Source: Nonomuraea montanisoli (GTDB lineage Bacteria > Actinomycetota > Actinomycetes > Streptosporangiales > Streptosporangiaceae). Taken from it: a DNA stretch of 64,000 bases. The stretch covers positions 1 to 64,000 of the forward strand of contig NZ_JABWGN010000024.1 of assembly GCF_013363975.1 (NCBI RefSeq), in the 5' to 3' direction. Below the pieces are notes generated by a model. It was not told the origin of the DNA. It did no database searches and saw nothing but the letters and a program-made list of their open reading frames with translations. Of this stretch, positions 35,101 through 42,647 are shown piece after piece; positions within the stretch are counted from its first letter, which is position 1, and each line of letters begins with the position of its first letter. The position numbers were made by a program, and so were the translations under genes.

Positions 35101-36104
35101 GCGATGATCTCGGAGTTGTTGCCGCTGCCCGTGTCGTCCAGCGCCTTGGCGATGGTGAGCCGGGCTCCGGGCGCGACGCCCTTGTACGTGCCGCCCGAGG
35201 CGGCGCCGCTGCCCGCGATGATGGACGCCACGTGGGTGCCGTGGCCGACGCGGTCGGTCACCTCGTCGGCGTTGCCGCCACCGGGGCTGCCCGCGGGGAC
35301 GAAGTTGCGGGAAGCGACGATCCGGCCCTGCAGGTCGGGGTGGGCGGCGTCGACGCCGGAGTCGATGACGCCGACCTTCGCGCCCGTCCCGTCGAACCCG
35401 GCTGCCCAGGCCGTGGGCGCGCCGATCTGCGGGTTGCTGACGTCGTCGAGCGCCTTGACCTTGCCGTCGAGCCACACCTTGCGCAGGTCGCCGGTCAGGG
35501 CCCGGGCGGTGGCCTGGCCTCCTCCGCCGAGGGACTGCCAGAAGGCGGTGGCCTGCTTCTTGTCCACCTTGATCGCGGCGCCGTCGATGCTCTCCAGCAC
35601 CATCGGGTCCGAGCCGCCCTTCAGCGCCCTGGCCTTGCCCGCCAGGTCGCCCGTCCTGGTCCGGGCGTGGTACTGGACGATGAGCGGGATCTTCGGGGAC
35701 CTGGCGTCGGCGTAGCCGTTGGCCGCCAGGTAGTCGACGTTGAACAGCTCCTTGTCCAGGAGCCCCTTGGCGAGGTAAGGCCCGGCGTCAGCGGGGATGA
35801 CGTAGTAGCCGTGCTCGTCCTGCTGAGCCTGGTACGTCCGCGCCTCCCCGGCCGCGCCGGGCTCCAGGGTGGCCGACGCGCGGCCCGCGGCGTCCTTCGC
35901 GTAGACGACGGTGTCGCCGGTGATCAGGGTGATCTTGACCGGCGGTATGGCCTTCACCGGCGCGTTCGTGGTCGCGGCCGGAGGTGTGAACGTTTTTACG
36001 GTCGCCGCGTCGGCCGTTTCCGGGACCGCGACGAGCGGCACGGCGAGAACAGCCCCGAGTAAGGCCACGAGTCCGCGGCGCCGGGGGGATGGCAGCATGC
36101 GCAC
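32136..36104 (-). CDS. Secreted S8 family serine protease (subtilase)
   Basis: A 1322-residue secreted subtilisin-like protease. Signal peptide about residues 1-33 (ending ADA), an inhibitor-type propeptide to about 210, then the catalytic domain with Asp248 in VIDSGVD, His288 in GHGTHV and Ser475 in GTSMASP. The oxyanion Asn is in AAGNAGPG. Several hundred residues of beta-rich domains follow, including a stretch resembling a PA-domain insert (IKAGAAGVVTSDRF). It matches the large extracellular subtilases of actinomycetes. It converges with the collagenase gene over a shared hairpin and is divergent from the TrmB/LuxR-like regulator at 36288. Confidence 0.93.
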   Translation of the reverse strand: MRMLPSPRRRGLVALLGAVLAVPLVAVPETADAATVKTFTPPAATTNAPVKAIPPVKITLITGDTVVYAKDAAGRASATLEPGAAGEARTYQAQQDEHGYYVIPADAGPYLAKGLLDKELFNVDYLAANGYADARSPKIPLIVQYHARTRTGDLAGKARALKGGSDPMVLESIDGAAIKVDKKQATAFWQSLGGGGQATARALTGDLRKVWLDGKVKALDDVSNPQIGAPTAWAAGFDGTGAKVGVIDSGVDAAHPDLQGRIVASRNFVPAGSPGGGNADEVTDRVGHGTHVASIIAGSGAASGGTYKGVAPGARLTIAKALDDTGSGNNSEIIAAMQWQAATQHVRVVNMSLGSSNPTDGTDPLSQAANELTAAYGTLFVVAAGNAGPGRYTIASPGAAASALTVGAVDSSDKIASFSSRGPRLSEDFAIKPEITAPGVNIVAARAAGTSLGEGSSVPGGGPIDEHYTAASGTSMASPHVAAAAGILSAQHPDWTPEQLKTALTATAKPGDATVYDQGAGRLDIGQAVTQQVFDDVASVYAGFTDPYTGQTMTRKVTFRNTGKEPVTLNLSLALKHGDAQPPAGMATLTPSSLTVPAGGTATADLTVEPTLGEPGWYEGRLTATAGTTRLTAPIAFRKQARMHTLKVRFVGRPEWTINPGAVSAARISDTDPLLEGEPTATWTENWRTTDTPGVLETELRLAHGGVYYIGETPWWYSRPDRNLQYGFLTVPELKLDADTTVTMDATKAEPLEISTPRPSEPVFLNVNFARTTAGGRMYAGASVLSYEPALRGRYWVTPVTKAPTVGTFMMLFDQVRRAPEVELSVPGVSLNPRYVSEHDALVPKFASDRRLNLTTGDDLRAGGDVRGRLVYLPARDSLQLLLTDLDLAIKAGAAGVVTSDRFAWLLSAEPYTAQNKIPVLWLDNGEADRLGKVLARKPYPSAALHVTPTTPFEYKLVDYVKGTTAGRLRFAPKARDLTAIDTTYHAQFAPQPGAWGPTSNFNEVSHTFTDEQRLSVRGSHSFAAPAARTEYYNTTGGDVLWERAYTFYDPASGGERHATSFRGFTRAGQEREDWNEAIMPAQLTDGPHVPDWIGQSFYCDGCRQGDRLRLRALSPLGFGYYSDASNPSHSYQGAWGEEEIHLFNGAAEVKQEYDDLGVPYYTVPAGPGTYRLTDSWKDAFSGKHPGTGVETTWTFRSARPASAGSPLPCLDTVLWDDKQPCAQVPLIRLRYDLGLPGDDTVQGGRPFTFTVTPEGGRSPSLRAAWVSGDKGAHWTKAAVLPGDRVLVLNPKGPGSVSVKVEAKDRDGNSVQQVLSDAYLVK

Positions 36105-36287
36105 AACTTTCTCCAGACATGGGAAACACGGCCATCGTCGCCCGCGCGCGATGGAGATCGTTTCAACGCTGACCTAATCTGGTGATCAGTCAGGGCACAA
36201 GTCCGCCGGACGGGCCAAAACCCGCCAGGTGGCGGTAACCCGCCAGCGCCGCCCGGCATCGTGCGGCGGGAGAAGGGGGGCGCGCCG
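36105..36287. other. Divergent intergenic region between subtilase and regulator
   Basis: 183 bp with no gene. It holds an imperfect inverted repeat (CTGAC near 36170 and GTCAG near 36194) and two AACCCGCCAG copies flanking a small CGCCAGGTGGCG palindrome near 36215-36245. These are candidate operators; no clear -10/-35 pair was found. Confidence 0.35.
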
Positions 36288-37268
36288 ATGCTCGAAGCGA
36301 TCGGCCTGTCACCGGCCGAGAGCCGCCTGTACGCGACGCTCGTCGAGAACCCGCGCTCGTCCGCCGCCGAGCTGGCCCCGCTCTGCGGCGTCTCGACGCT
36401 GCTGGCGGCCCGCACGCTGGCGGCCTTCGCGCGGCGCGGCCTGGCCAGCAGGCTGCCCGGCCGCCGCGCCCGCTACGTCGCCGTCGCCCCCGACATCGCG
36501 ATCAGGCCGCTGCTCACCCGCCAGGAGGAGGAGCTGCACCGGGTGCGCACGGCGATCCACGAGCTCACCTCGTCCTTCCACCTGGCCTCGCGCTACGCGA
36601 CCCACCCGGCCGAGCAGGTCGAGGTGGTCACGGGCACCGACAACATCATCAGCCGGGCGTACGCGCTGCAGGACAGCGCCCAGACGATGTTCCGCAACAT
36701 CGACAAGCCGCCGTACGTCATGCGCGACCACGGCGACAACGTGGAGCGGGAGCGGCGGATGCTCCGGTCCGGCATCGACTACCGCAGCGTGTACGACCTG
36801 GAGTCGCTGGCCGTCCCGGGCAAGCTGCGGCTCGTCCAGGACTCGATGGCGCGCGGCGAGAAGGCCCGGGTGGTGGCCGACGCGGCGGCCAAGATGTGGA
36901 TCGCCGACGACGCGGTCGCGCTGATCCCCATCCGCAACGGGGCGTACGCGATCGACGCGGCGTTCATCCTGCACCAGTCGGCCCTGCTCGACGCGCTGAT
37001 CGCCCTGTTCGAACGGGAGTGGGGCCGCGGCTTCCCCTTACGCGCCACCCCCGCGTCCGCGTCCGCGTCGGCCGTCGCGGAGCCCGACGAGCTGACCAGG
37101 GAACTGCTCTCGCTCCTGGCCGGGGGCCTGACGGACGAGGCCATCGCCCGCGCCCTGGGGCTGGGCCTGCGCACGGTGCAGCGCCGCATCCACGCGGTGA
37201 TGCGCGACCTGAACGCCATCACCCGCTTCCAGGCCGGCCTGGCGGCCCGGGAACGCGGCTGGATCTAG
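36288..37268 (+). CDS. TrmB/LuxR-type transcriptional regulator
   Basis: A 326-residue two-HTH regulator. The N-terminus is a TrmB-like winged helix (LSPAESRLYATLVENPRSSAAELA and a recognition helix after it). The middle third is a sensor region resembling PLD-like TrmB effector domains. The C-terminus is a LuxR-type HTH: LLSLLAGGLTDEAIARALGLGLRTVQRRI. ATG at 36288 with AGAAGGGGGG about 8 nt upstream; an in-frame GTG at 36261 is less likely. Proteins of this layout are common single regulators in actinomycetes. It is divergent from the secreted subtilase and may control it. Confidence 0.85.
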   Translation: MLEAIGLSPAESRLYATLVENPRSSAAELAPLCGVSTLLAARTLAAFARRGLASRLPGRRARYVAVAPDIAIRPLLTRQEEELHRVRTAIHELTSSFHLASRYATHPAEQVEVVTGTDNIISRAYALQDSAQTMFRNIDKPPYVMRDHGDNVERERRMLRSGIDYRSVYDLESLAVPGKLRLVQDSMARGEKARVVADAAAKMWIADDAVALIPIRNGAYAIDAAFILHQSALLDALIALFEREWGRGFPLRATPASASASAVAEPDELTRELLSLLAGGLTDEAIARALGLGLRTVQRRIHAVMRDLNAITRFQAGLAARERGWI

Positions 37269-37311
37269 CGGCCGGATCCGGAATTTCCGACGAAAGACAC
37301 TTCGCAGGTGC

Positions 37312-38619
37312 CTACGGCTTGGCCGACGAGGTGATCGGCGATCCGGCCGGGGCCGCGGAGTCCGGCACCCCTGCGTAGTCCGGCACCCCTGCGTAGTCGG
37401 GCAGCTCGACGCCGTTGATCGCGCGCCCGACCAGCTCGGTGAACCATGCGCCGGCGAAATCGGGGCGCGGCTCGGCGTCCGGCCCGGGGACGTCGCGGCT
37501 GCGGGCGTTCAACCGGCCGATCTCCTGGTTGGCCTCGACGAACGAGCGCATCCGCGCCTCGTAGCGGGCGAACCCGGCGTCGGGGTCCCATCCGGCGGCG
37601 GCCAGCTCTCCGGCCAGCAGGTAGGCGCCGACCAGGGCCAGCCCGGTGCCCTGCCCCGACATCGGCGAGGAGCTGAACGCCGCGTCCCCGATCAGCCCCA
37701 CCCGTCCACTCGACCAGCGGTCCATCACCACCTGGGCGACCTGGTCGAGGTAGAAGTCCGGGGTGTCGTCCAGGTGCGCGAGGATGTCCGGGGTCAACCA
37801 GCCCAGGCCCGCCATCCGCTCACGCAGCAGGACCTTCTGGGCCGCGACGTCACGGTGGTCGACGTCGAAGTCGGCCGAGGCGAAGGAGAATATGGCCATC
37901 GCCCGGGTGGCGTCCTGGATGGGCCGCAGGAGGGCGGAGCGCCCGGACTCCTGGTCCTGGTACTCGAGCAGCCAGCGGTCCAGCCCGAACTCGTTGGGCA
38001 CACTGTAGAAGGCCAGCACGTGCCCGAGGTGGCGGAGGAACCGCTCATGCGGCCCGAAGACCATCGCTCGCAGCGCCGAGTGCAGCCCGTCGGCCCCGAC
38101 CACCAGCTCGAAGCGCCGCCGGTCGCCGCCCGCGAAGACCACGTCGACCCCGTCCGCGTCCTGGGCGAGCCCGGCGATTCGGTCGCCGAAGACGTACTCG
38201 ACGCCGTCGCGGGTGTCGTCGTAGAGCACCTGGGACAGGTCCCCGCGCAGGATCTCGATGTCCGCGATGAACCCGTCGCCACCGTCGTCGTCGGCACGGA
38301 AGGTCTCCAGCACGTGCCCGTCCGCGTCCACGGTGTGCGCGCCGGCGGTGTCGGTGCACGCCGCACGCACCGCCGCGTCCAGCCCCATGCGCCCGATGAC
38401 CTTCTTGGCGACCCCGCGCGCGTCCACCGCCTGCCCGCCGGGACGCAGCTCGGGCGCGCGCTCCACCACGGTCACCTCGGCCCCCCGCCGGCGCAGCCAA
38501 TGGGCCAGCGCTGGTCCCGCGATGCTCGCCCCCGCCACCAACACCCTGGGACCGCTCACCCGCGTCCCCCGCCCGCCGGCCCGGATGGTGTGCTCCTGCT
38601 CGGAGTCGTCGACGCTCAC
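37312..38619 (-). CDS. FAD-dependent monooxygenase, PHBH type
   Basis: A 435-residue flavin hydroxylase using NAD(P)H and oxygen. The Rossmann motif is VLVAGASIAGPALA near residue 22, DGLHSALR is in the middle (the DG motif), and GLIGDAAFSSSPMSGQGTG near residue 300 is the GD motif that binds the FAD ribityl chain. The class hydroxylates aromatic or polyketide substrates and sometimes inactivates antibiotics; the substrate is not evident. GTG at 38619 follows AGGGAGG by 5 nt. The C-terminus holds an in-frame 18-bp repeat encoding DYAGVP twice. It stands alone, with sequence repeats upstream that may be operators. Confidence 0.88.
   Translation of the reverse strand: MSVDDSEQEHTIRAGGRGTRVSGPRVLVAGASIAGPALAHWLRRRGAEVTVVERAPELRPGGQAVDARGVAKKVIGRMGLDAAVRAACTDTAGAHTVDADGHVLETFRADDDGGDGFIADIEILRGDLSQVLYDDTRDGVEYVFGDRIAGLAQDADGVDVVFAGGDRRRFELVVGADGLHSALRAMVFGPHERFLRHLGHVLAFYSVPNEFGLDRWLLEYQDQESGRSALLRPIQDATRAMAIFSFASADFDVDHRDVAAQKVLLRERMAGLGWLTPDILAHLDDTPDFYLDQVAQVVMDRWSSGRVGLIGDAAFSSSPMSGQGTGLALVGAYLLAGELAAAGWDPDAGFARYEARMRSFVEANQEIGRLNARSRDVPGPDAEPRPDFAGAWFTELVGRAINGVELPDYAGVPDYAGVPDSAAPAGSPITSSAKP
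37360..37395 (-). repeat. 18-bp in-frame tandem duplication in the monooxygenase C-terminus
   Basis: GTCCGGCACCCCTGCGTA occurs perfectly twice (37360-37377 and 37378-37395) and a diverged third copy follows (GTCGGGCAG...). The minus strand reads Asp-Tyr-Ala-Gly-Val-Pro repeated. Perfect identity indicates a recent event. Confidence 0.92.
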
Positions 38620-38810
38620 CACTGCCTCCCTGTGCTTCTGTCGGAGTGTCCAGCCGTATCGACCACGGGTCCGCACAAAACTCATCGGCACGACCGAGAT
38701 CGCGTCCATGCTCTCGCCAACCGCAAACCGGGCTACCAGGCAGATCCGCGCGCAACACAGTGAGACGCTGAAAGGGCCAGTGAGAACGGACATCAAGCCC
38801 CAGCAGTCAC

Positions 38811-38914
38811 TCAACCTTCGGTGAGACACCGTAGTCGTGATCAACCTTCGATGACAATGCTCAGTCTTCGCTGCGACGGAACATGAGACGACGGGATCCC
38901 GGCTCATCGAAGGT
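38811..38914. promoter_or_regulatory. Repeated CCTTCG motifs upstream of the monooxygenase gene
   Basis: The 312-bp gap (38620-38931) has no gene. It contains TCAACCTTCGGTGAGA (38811), TCAACCTTCGATGACA (38841) and TCAGTCTTCGCTGCGA (38861), spaced 30 and 20 bp, that is three and two helical turns. CATCGAAGGT (38905-38914) is an inverted copy of ACCTTCGATG (38844-38853). Helical phasing suggests a regulator binding array; they lie about 190 bp or more upstream of the monooxygenase start, so a decayed gene end is an alternative. Confidence 0.4.
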
Positions 38915-38931
38915 GGAGCGCAGCCACGGGT

Positions 38932-39336
38932 TCATGCGAGCGTACGGAGCTCGCCGGTGATGATCCACAGGTGGCCGAACGGGTCGCGGATCCGGCCCGA
39001 GCGTCTGCCGTAGGGCCGGTTCTCGATCGGCACGACCACCTCGGCCCCGTGCGCGGTCATGCGCCGGCCGACCGCGTCCGGGTCGTCGACCTCGATCTCC
39101 AGGAGCACCGCGGAGCCGCCGAGATCAGCGGGTGAGAGCCAGCCCCACGAGGAGACGGCGGGGGAGACGCGGAAGGACGAGCCGCCGATGCGGTGCTCGA
39201 CAACGGAGGGCCGCCCGTCGTCCTCCGCCGGGGCGCGGAACACCTGCTCGGCACCGAGGGCGTCCTGGTAGAAGGCCGACGCGCGGTCCGGGTCGGGCAC
39301 GATGAGGCGGGGAGAAATACGGCTTTGTTGTGTCAT
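38932..39336 (-). CDS. Glyoxalase/VOC superfamily protein
   Basis: A 134-residue vicinal-oxygen-chelate domain. Two beta-alpha-beta-beta-beta units are visible: the first around VPDPDRASAFYQDALGAE, the second ending in RIRDPFGHLWII. The C-terminal DPFGHLW is the usual closing motif, with His and a Glu (LLEIEVDD) as possible metal ligands. Such proteins act as isomerases, dioxygenases or resistance binders. The ATG at 39336 overlaps the AraC gene's TGA, so it is the regulator's operon partner. Confidence 0.88.
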   Translation of the reverse strand: MTQQSRISPRLIVPDPDRASAFYQDALGAEQVFRAPAEDDGRPSVVEHRIGGSSFRVSPAVSSWGWLSPADLGGSAVLLEIEVDDPDAVGRRMTAHGAEVVVPIENRPYGRRSGRIRDPFGHLWIITGELRTLA

Positions 39337-40175
39337 GTGCCCATCGTGCGGCCGAGGGGCGGCGAGGTCTTGAACTTCTGGGAACGGGCGTCCGGGCCTT
39401 CCGCGCGCAGCCACTCGGTGGGCGTGCACCCCGCCATGGACCGCCATTCCCGGGTGAAGTGCGCCTGATCGGCGAACCCCGACGCGGCGGCCACCGCCGC
39501 CAGGCTGATCTCCCCGGCGCCGGCGGCGGCCACCAGCCGGCCCCGGGCGGTCTCGAAGCGGACGAGCCGCTGGTACTCCTTCGGCGTCACCCCGAGCTCC
39601 GCGCGCACCGTGCCGCTCAGGTGCCGGCGGGAGCACCCGAGCAGCTCGGCGGCCTCCCGCACCCGGCCGGTCCCGGACAGGGCCGCCAGCGTGGCCCGCA
39701 TCCTGGACAGGTCGGCGCGTCCGTCGTGGCGGGCCAGGCCGTCGAGCAGGCGGCGTTCGACCAGCGCGCGGCGTTCCGGCCAGGACCGGCAGGCCGCGAG
39801 CCGTTCGGGCAGGTCCGCCATCGCCGGGACGACGTCGGCGAGCTCGGCGACGTGCCCGGCCAGCGCCGAGGCGGGCAGCCCCAGCAGCGCGCGGACGCCC
39901 AGCGGGCTGAGCGTCAGCCACACGCCGCGGGCGTACCCCTGCTGCCGCAGCTCGGCCGCATGCAGATGGAGCCCGGCCACGACGGCCCGCAGCCGTCGGC
40001 GTGAGCCCGGCCGCCCGGCCCAGCCGATGTCGAGCGAGTCGTGCCCGGGAATCGTGATCGACACCGTGGAGGAGGGAAGCCCCCGGTGCGCCCCCGCCGG
40101 ATCCGGCCCGAGGTCGTAGGCGGAAAGCCTCGCCACGAACGGCGTCAGAGCGGCGGACATCCGATCATCGGCCAC
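39333..40175 (-). CDS. AraC family transcriptional regulator
   Basis: A 280-residue regulator with an N-terminal effector region and a C-terminal double HTH (EAAELLGCSRRHLSGTVRAELG and LAAVAAASGFADQAHFTREW). The start chosen is GTG 40175, preceded by GGGGAGGG with 7 nt spacing; ATG 40160 is an alternative. It is coupled by ATGA to the VOC gene, which is likely the function it controls. The effector is not predictable. Confidence 0.88.
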   Translation of the reverse strand: MADDRMSAALTPFVARLSAYDLGPDPAGAHRGLPSSTVSITIPGHDSLDIGWAGRPGSRRRLRAVVAGLHLHAAELRQQGYARGVWLTLSPLGVRALLGLPASALAGHVAELADVVPAMADLPERLAACRSWPERRALVERRLLDGLARHDGRADLSRMRATLAALSGTGRVREAAELLGCSRRHLSGTVRAELGVTPKEYQRLVRFETARGRLVAAAGAGEISLAAVAAASGFADQAHFTREWRSMAGCTPTEWLRAEGPDARSQKFKTSPPLGRTMGT

Positions 40176-40240
40176 GTCGATCCCTCCCCGGACACCCTGT
40201 CGCCGGCGGTCAGGACGGCCCGCGGCCGTTCGCCCGCGCC

Positions 40241-41203
40241 TCACGGCCGGTCCTGGCGGCGGCCGAAGGAACGGCGGTAGGCGGCGGGGGTGGTGCGCGT
40301 CATCGCGTGGAAACGCCGGCGCAGGTTGGTGGCCGACGACAGGCCGACCCTGGCGGCGATCGCCTCCAGCGGCAGGTCCGTCTCCTCCAGCAGCGCCTGG
40401 GCCGCGGCGACGCGCTGCTGGAGCAGCCACCTGCCAGGGCTAACGCCGAGCTGGCCGGCGAACCTGCGGGCCAGCGTACGCGGCGAGACCCGGGCCCGGT
40501 GGGCGAGGCCGTCGAGCGTGAGGGGCTCGTGCAGCCGGTCGAGGGCCCAGTCGAGCAGCGGCGCCAGGGAGTCGGGCAGGCGTCCGGCGGCGGGCGGGGT
40601 GGCGTACTGGAGCTGGCCGCCCTCCCGGTGCGGCGGCATGACCATGTGCCGGGCGACCCGCGCGGCGTAGGCGGCGCCGTGGTCGGCGCGCACGAGGTGC
40701 AGGCACAGGTCGATGCCGGCGGCGGTGCCCGCGCTGGTGGCGACGTCGCCCAGGTCGACGTAGAGCAGGTCCGGCTCGACCAGGACGCCGGGGAAGCGGG
40801 CGGCCAGCTCGCCGGCCATCCGCCAGTGGGTGGTGGCCCGGCGCCGGTCGAGCAGCCCGGCCTCGGCCAGCAGGAAGGCGCCGGAGCAGATGGACACGAC
40901 GCGGGCCCCGCGCCGGTGAGCCGCGCGCACCGCATGGAGCACGGCGGGGGAGGCGGGTGCGCCGGGGCGCTGCCATCCCGGGATCACCACCGTGTCGGCG
41001 GCCTCCAGCGCCGCGAGCCCCTCGCCCGCCACCATGGCGTAGCCGGCCAGGGTCGGCACGGGGCCCGGCCGTTCGGCGCAGACCGTGAACGCGTACCGGG
41101 CGGGCAGCCCGGGGCGGCTCAGCCCGAAGACCTCGGCGGCGCACGCCAGCTCGAACGTGGACTGCGGCGGCATGACGAGCGCGACGACCCGGTGAAGACC
41201 CAT
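40241..41203 (-). CDS. GlxA family regulator (DJ-1/PfpI plus AraC HTH)
   Basis: A 320-residue regulator. A DJ-1/PfpI-like domain (residues 1-170) has the Cys nucleophile-elbow motif VVSICSGAFLLAEAGLL near residue 100 and the entry block FELACAAEVFG near 17. The C-terminal AraC-type HTH follows (LDGLAHRARVSPRTLARRF and LEAIAARVGLSSATNLRRRF). The ATG at 41203 gives a standard N-terminus; a further ATG at 41233 is possible. It is divergent from the small cupin gene at 41275 and is its probable regulator. Confidence 0.9.
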   Translation of the reverse strand: MGLHRVVALVMPPQSTFELACAAEVFGLSRPGLPARYAFTVCAERPGPVPTLAGYAMVAGEGLAALEAADTVVIPGWQRPGAPASPAVLHAVRAAHRRGARVVSICSGAFLLAEAGLLDRRRATTHWRMAGELAARFPGVLVEPDLLYVDLGDVATSAGTAAGIDLCLHLVRADHGAAYAARVARHMVMPPHREGGQLQYATPPAAGRLPDSLAPLLDWALDRLHEPLTLDGLAHRARVSPRTLARRFAGQLGVSPGRWLLQQRVAAAQALLEETDLPLEAIAARVGLSSATNLRRRFHAMTRTTPAAYRRSFGRRQDRP

Positions 41204-41274
41204 GGCAGGAAAGTACCGGTAGATGACAATCAAGACACTGGGCGGGCCGGGGCGCCCGCCGCCACGATGGGGCC

Positions 41275-41601
41275 ATGACGAACGAATCCCTCATGCAGGT
41301 GCTCAACGTCGAGGAGATCGAGGCCGTCGAGGTCGCGCCGGGCATCGTCCGCCGTGGCCTGCCGGTCACCGACCTGGCGCGCGGCTGGATGTACGACTTC
41401 GCCCCGGGGGCGGAGTGGCCGGAGGTGGACGTGCACGAGAGCGAGGAGCGCTACTACGTGGTGTCGGGCGAGTTCATCGACTGCGGACGCACGCTGGGCC
41501 CGGGGAGTTACGTGGTGTTCGCGCCGGGCAGCCGGCATCGTCCGCGCACGGAGACGGGCGCCCGCATGCTCGGCATCAGCATGATCGACCCGCACTCATA
41601 A
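41275..41601 (+). CDS. Small cupin-fold protein
   Basis: A 108-residue single cupin. The metal-site block reads VDVHESEERYYVVSGEF near residues 52-68 and the second block YVVFAPGSRHRPRTETG near 80-96. The first His of motif 1 and the Glu are present. The reaction is unknown; such stand-alone cupins are often linked to a GlxA-type regulator and may act in small-molecule detoxification. Divergent from the GlxA regulator with 71 bp between. It begins MTNESLMQVLNVEE. Confidence 0.75.
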   Translation: MTNESLMQVLNVEEIEAVEVAPGIVRRGLPVTDLARGWMYDFAPGAEWPEVDVHESEERYYVVSGEFIDCGRTLGPGSYVVFAPGSRHRPRTETGARMLGISMIDPHS

Positions 41602-41687
41602 ATCTACATAGTAAAGGGCGTCGGCCGGTTCGCCTTCCCCTCCGTCATCACTGCAATACCGTGATCGGCGACAAGAAGGGAAAACCG

Positions 41688-42560
41688 ATGAGACGCACGA
41701 CCGCGGTCGCCTCGCTGGCCGCCACCCTCCTGCTCGCCGGCTGTTCCGTCACCATCCCCGAGCCGGACGAGAAGGGCATCGTCTACGACGCCGGCATGTT
41801 CTCCGACACCACGTTCCAGAACTGCGTGGACCCCGGCGTCCGCGACGTGTCCGGCTGGGGCGACAAGGGCTACGTCTACCCGGCGGGGCAGCGCACGTTC
41901 GAGTTCGCCGCCGACCCGAACGACGCCGACGGCGTCAGGACCAAGCCGGGCGCCGAGTCCGGGCCGCTCACCATGTGGACCAAGGACCCGCTGGAGATGC
42001 GGGTCTCGGGCGTCGTCACCTTCTCCCTGACGGGCGACTGCAAGACGCTCCAGCAGTTCCACGAGCAGATCGGGCTCAAGTACGAGGCCTACACCGACGC
42101 GGGCTGGCGCAAGCTGCTCAGCGTCTACGTCGGCCAGCCGCTCGACCGGGCCCTGGACGCGGCCAGCAAGGAGTTCGCCTGGCGCGACCTCACCTACGTC
42201 AACCCGCAGGCCAAGCAGCAGTGGGAGGCGAAGGTCGGCGAGTACATGGGCCAGTTCCTGCGCGAGCAGGGCGGCACCGCGTTCTTCGAGAAGTTCTCGG
42301 TCACCCTCCAGCAGCCGCAGCCGCCGCAGAAGGTGCGCGAGGCGATGGCCGCGGTCCAGCAGGCGCAGGAGGAGAACACCGCCCAGAAGGCGAAGAACGC
42401 CAAGGCCCGCACCGAGCTGGAGGCGATCAAGGAGCTGAAGGACGTGCTGGGCCCGCAGGGCGCGGTGATGTGGCAGGCCGTCAAGGACGGCCGCATCCAG
42501 ATCATCGTCACCGACACCGGCCAGATCAACGTCACCCCCAACAAGCCGGGCGGCAACTGA
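41688..42560 (+). CDS. SPFH/band 7-like lipoprotein
   Basis: A 290-residue lipoprotein: signal peptide with lipobox LLAGC (Cys at residue 19), so it is anchored outside the membrane. The mature region resembles an SPFH domain (residues about 85-200), which begins MWTKDPLEMRVSGVVTFSLTGDCKTLQQF. A Gln/Lys/Glu-rich coiled helix follows (QQAQEENTAQKAKNAKARTELEAI) and then a short hydrophobic tail. Most SPFH proteins face the cytoplasm and scaffold membrane microdomains; an extracellular lipidated version is unusual. ATG at 41688 with AGAAGGG upstream. No partner gene is adjacent. Confidence 0.75.
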   Translation: MRRTTAVASLAATLLLAGCSVTIPEPDEKGIVYDAGMFSDTTFQNCVDPGVRDVSGWGDKGYVYPAGQRTFEFAADPNDADGVRTKPGAESGPLTMWTKDPLEMRVSGVVTFSLTGDCKTLQQFHEQIGLKYEAYTDAGWRKLLSVYVGQPLDRALDAASKEFAWRDLTYVNPQAKQQWEAKVGEYMGQFLREQGGTAFFEKFSVTLQQPQPPQKVREAMAAVQQAQEENTAQKAKNAKARTELEAIKELKDVLGPQGAVMWQAVKDGRIQIIVTDTGQINVTPNKPGGN

Positions 42561-42647
42561 CCCCGGATCCCCGGCCGGGCCACGAGAATTGTCGCCCCCG
42601 TGGTGCACCATGTGATCTTCCCCGAGGTGTTGAGGAGGGTCACGGGC

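Noticed and set aside
31263..36062. Very long open frame on the plus strand opposite the subtilase gene
   Set aside because: Product is a low-complexity Arg/Ala/Gly run from codon bias of the opposite strand; the minus strand has a complete subtilase with intact catalytic residues.
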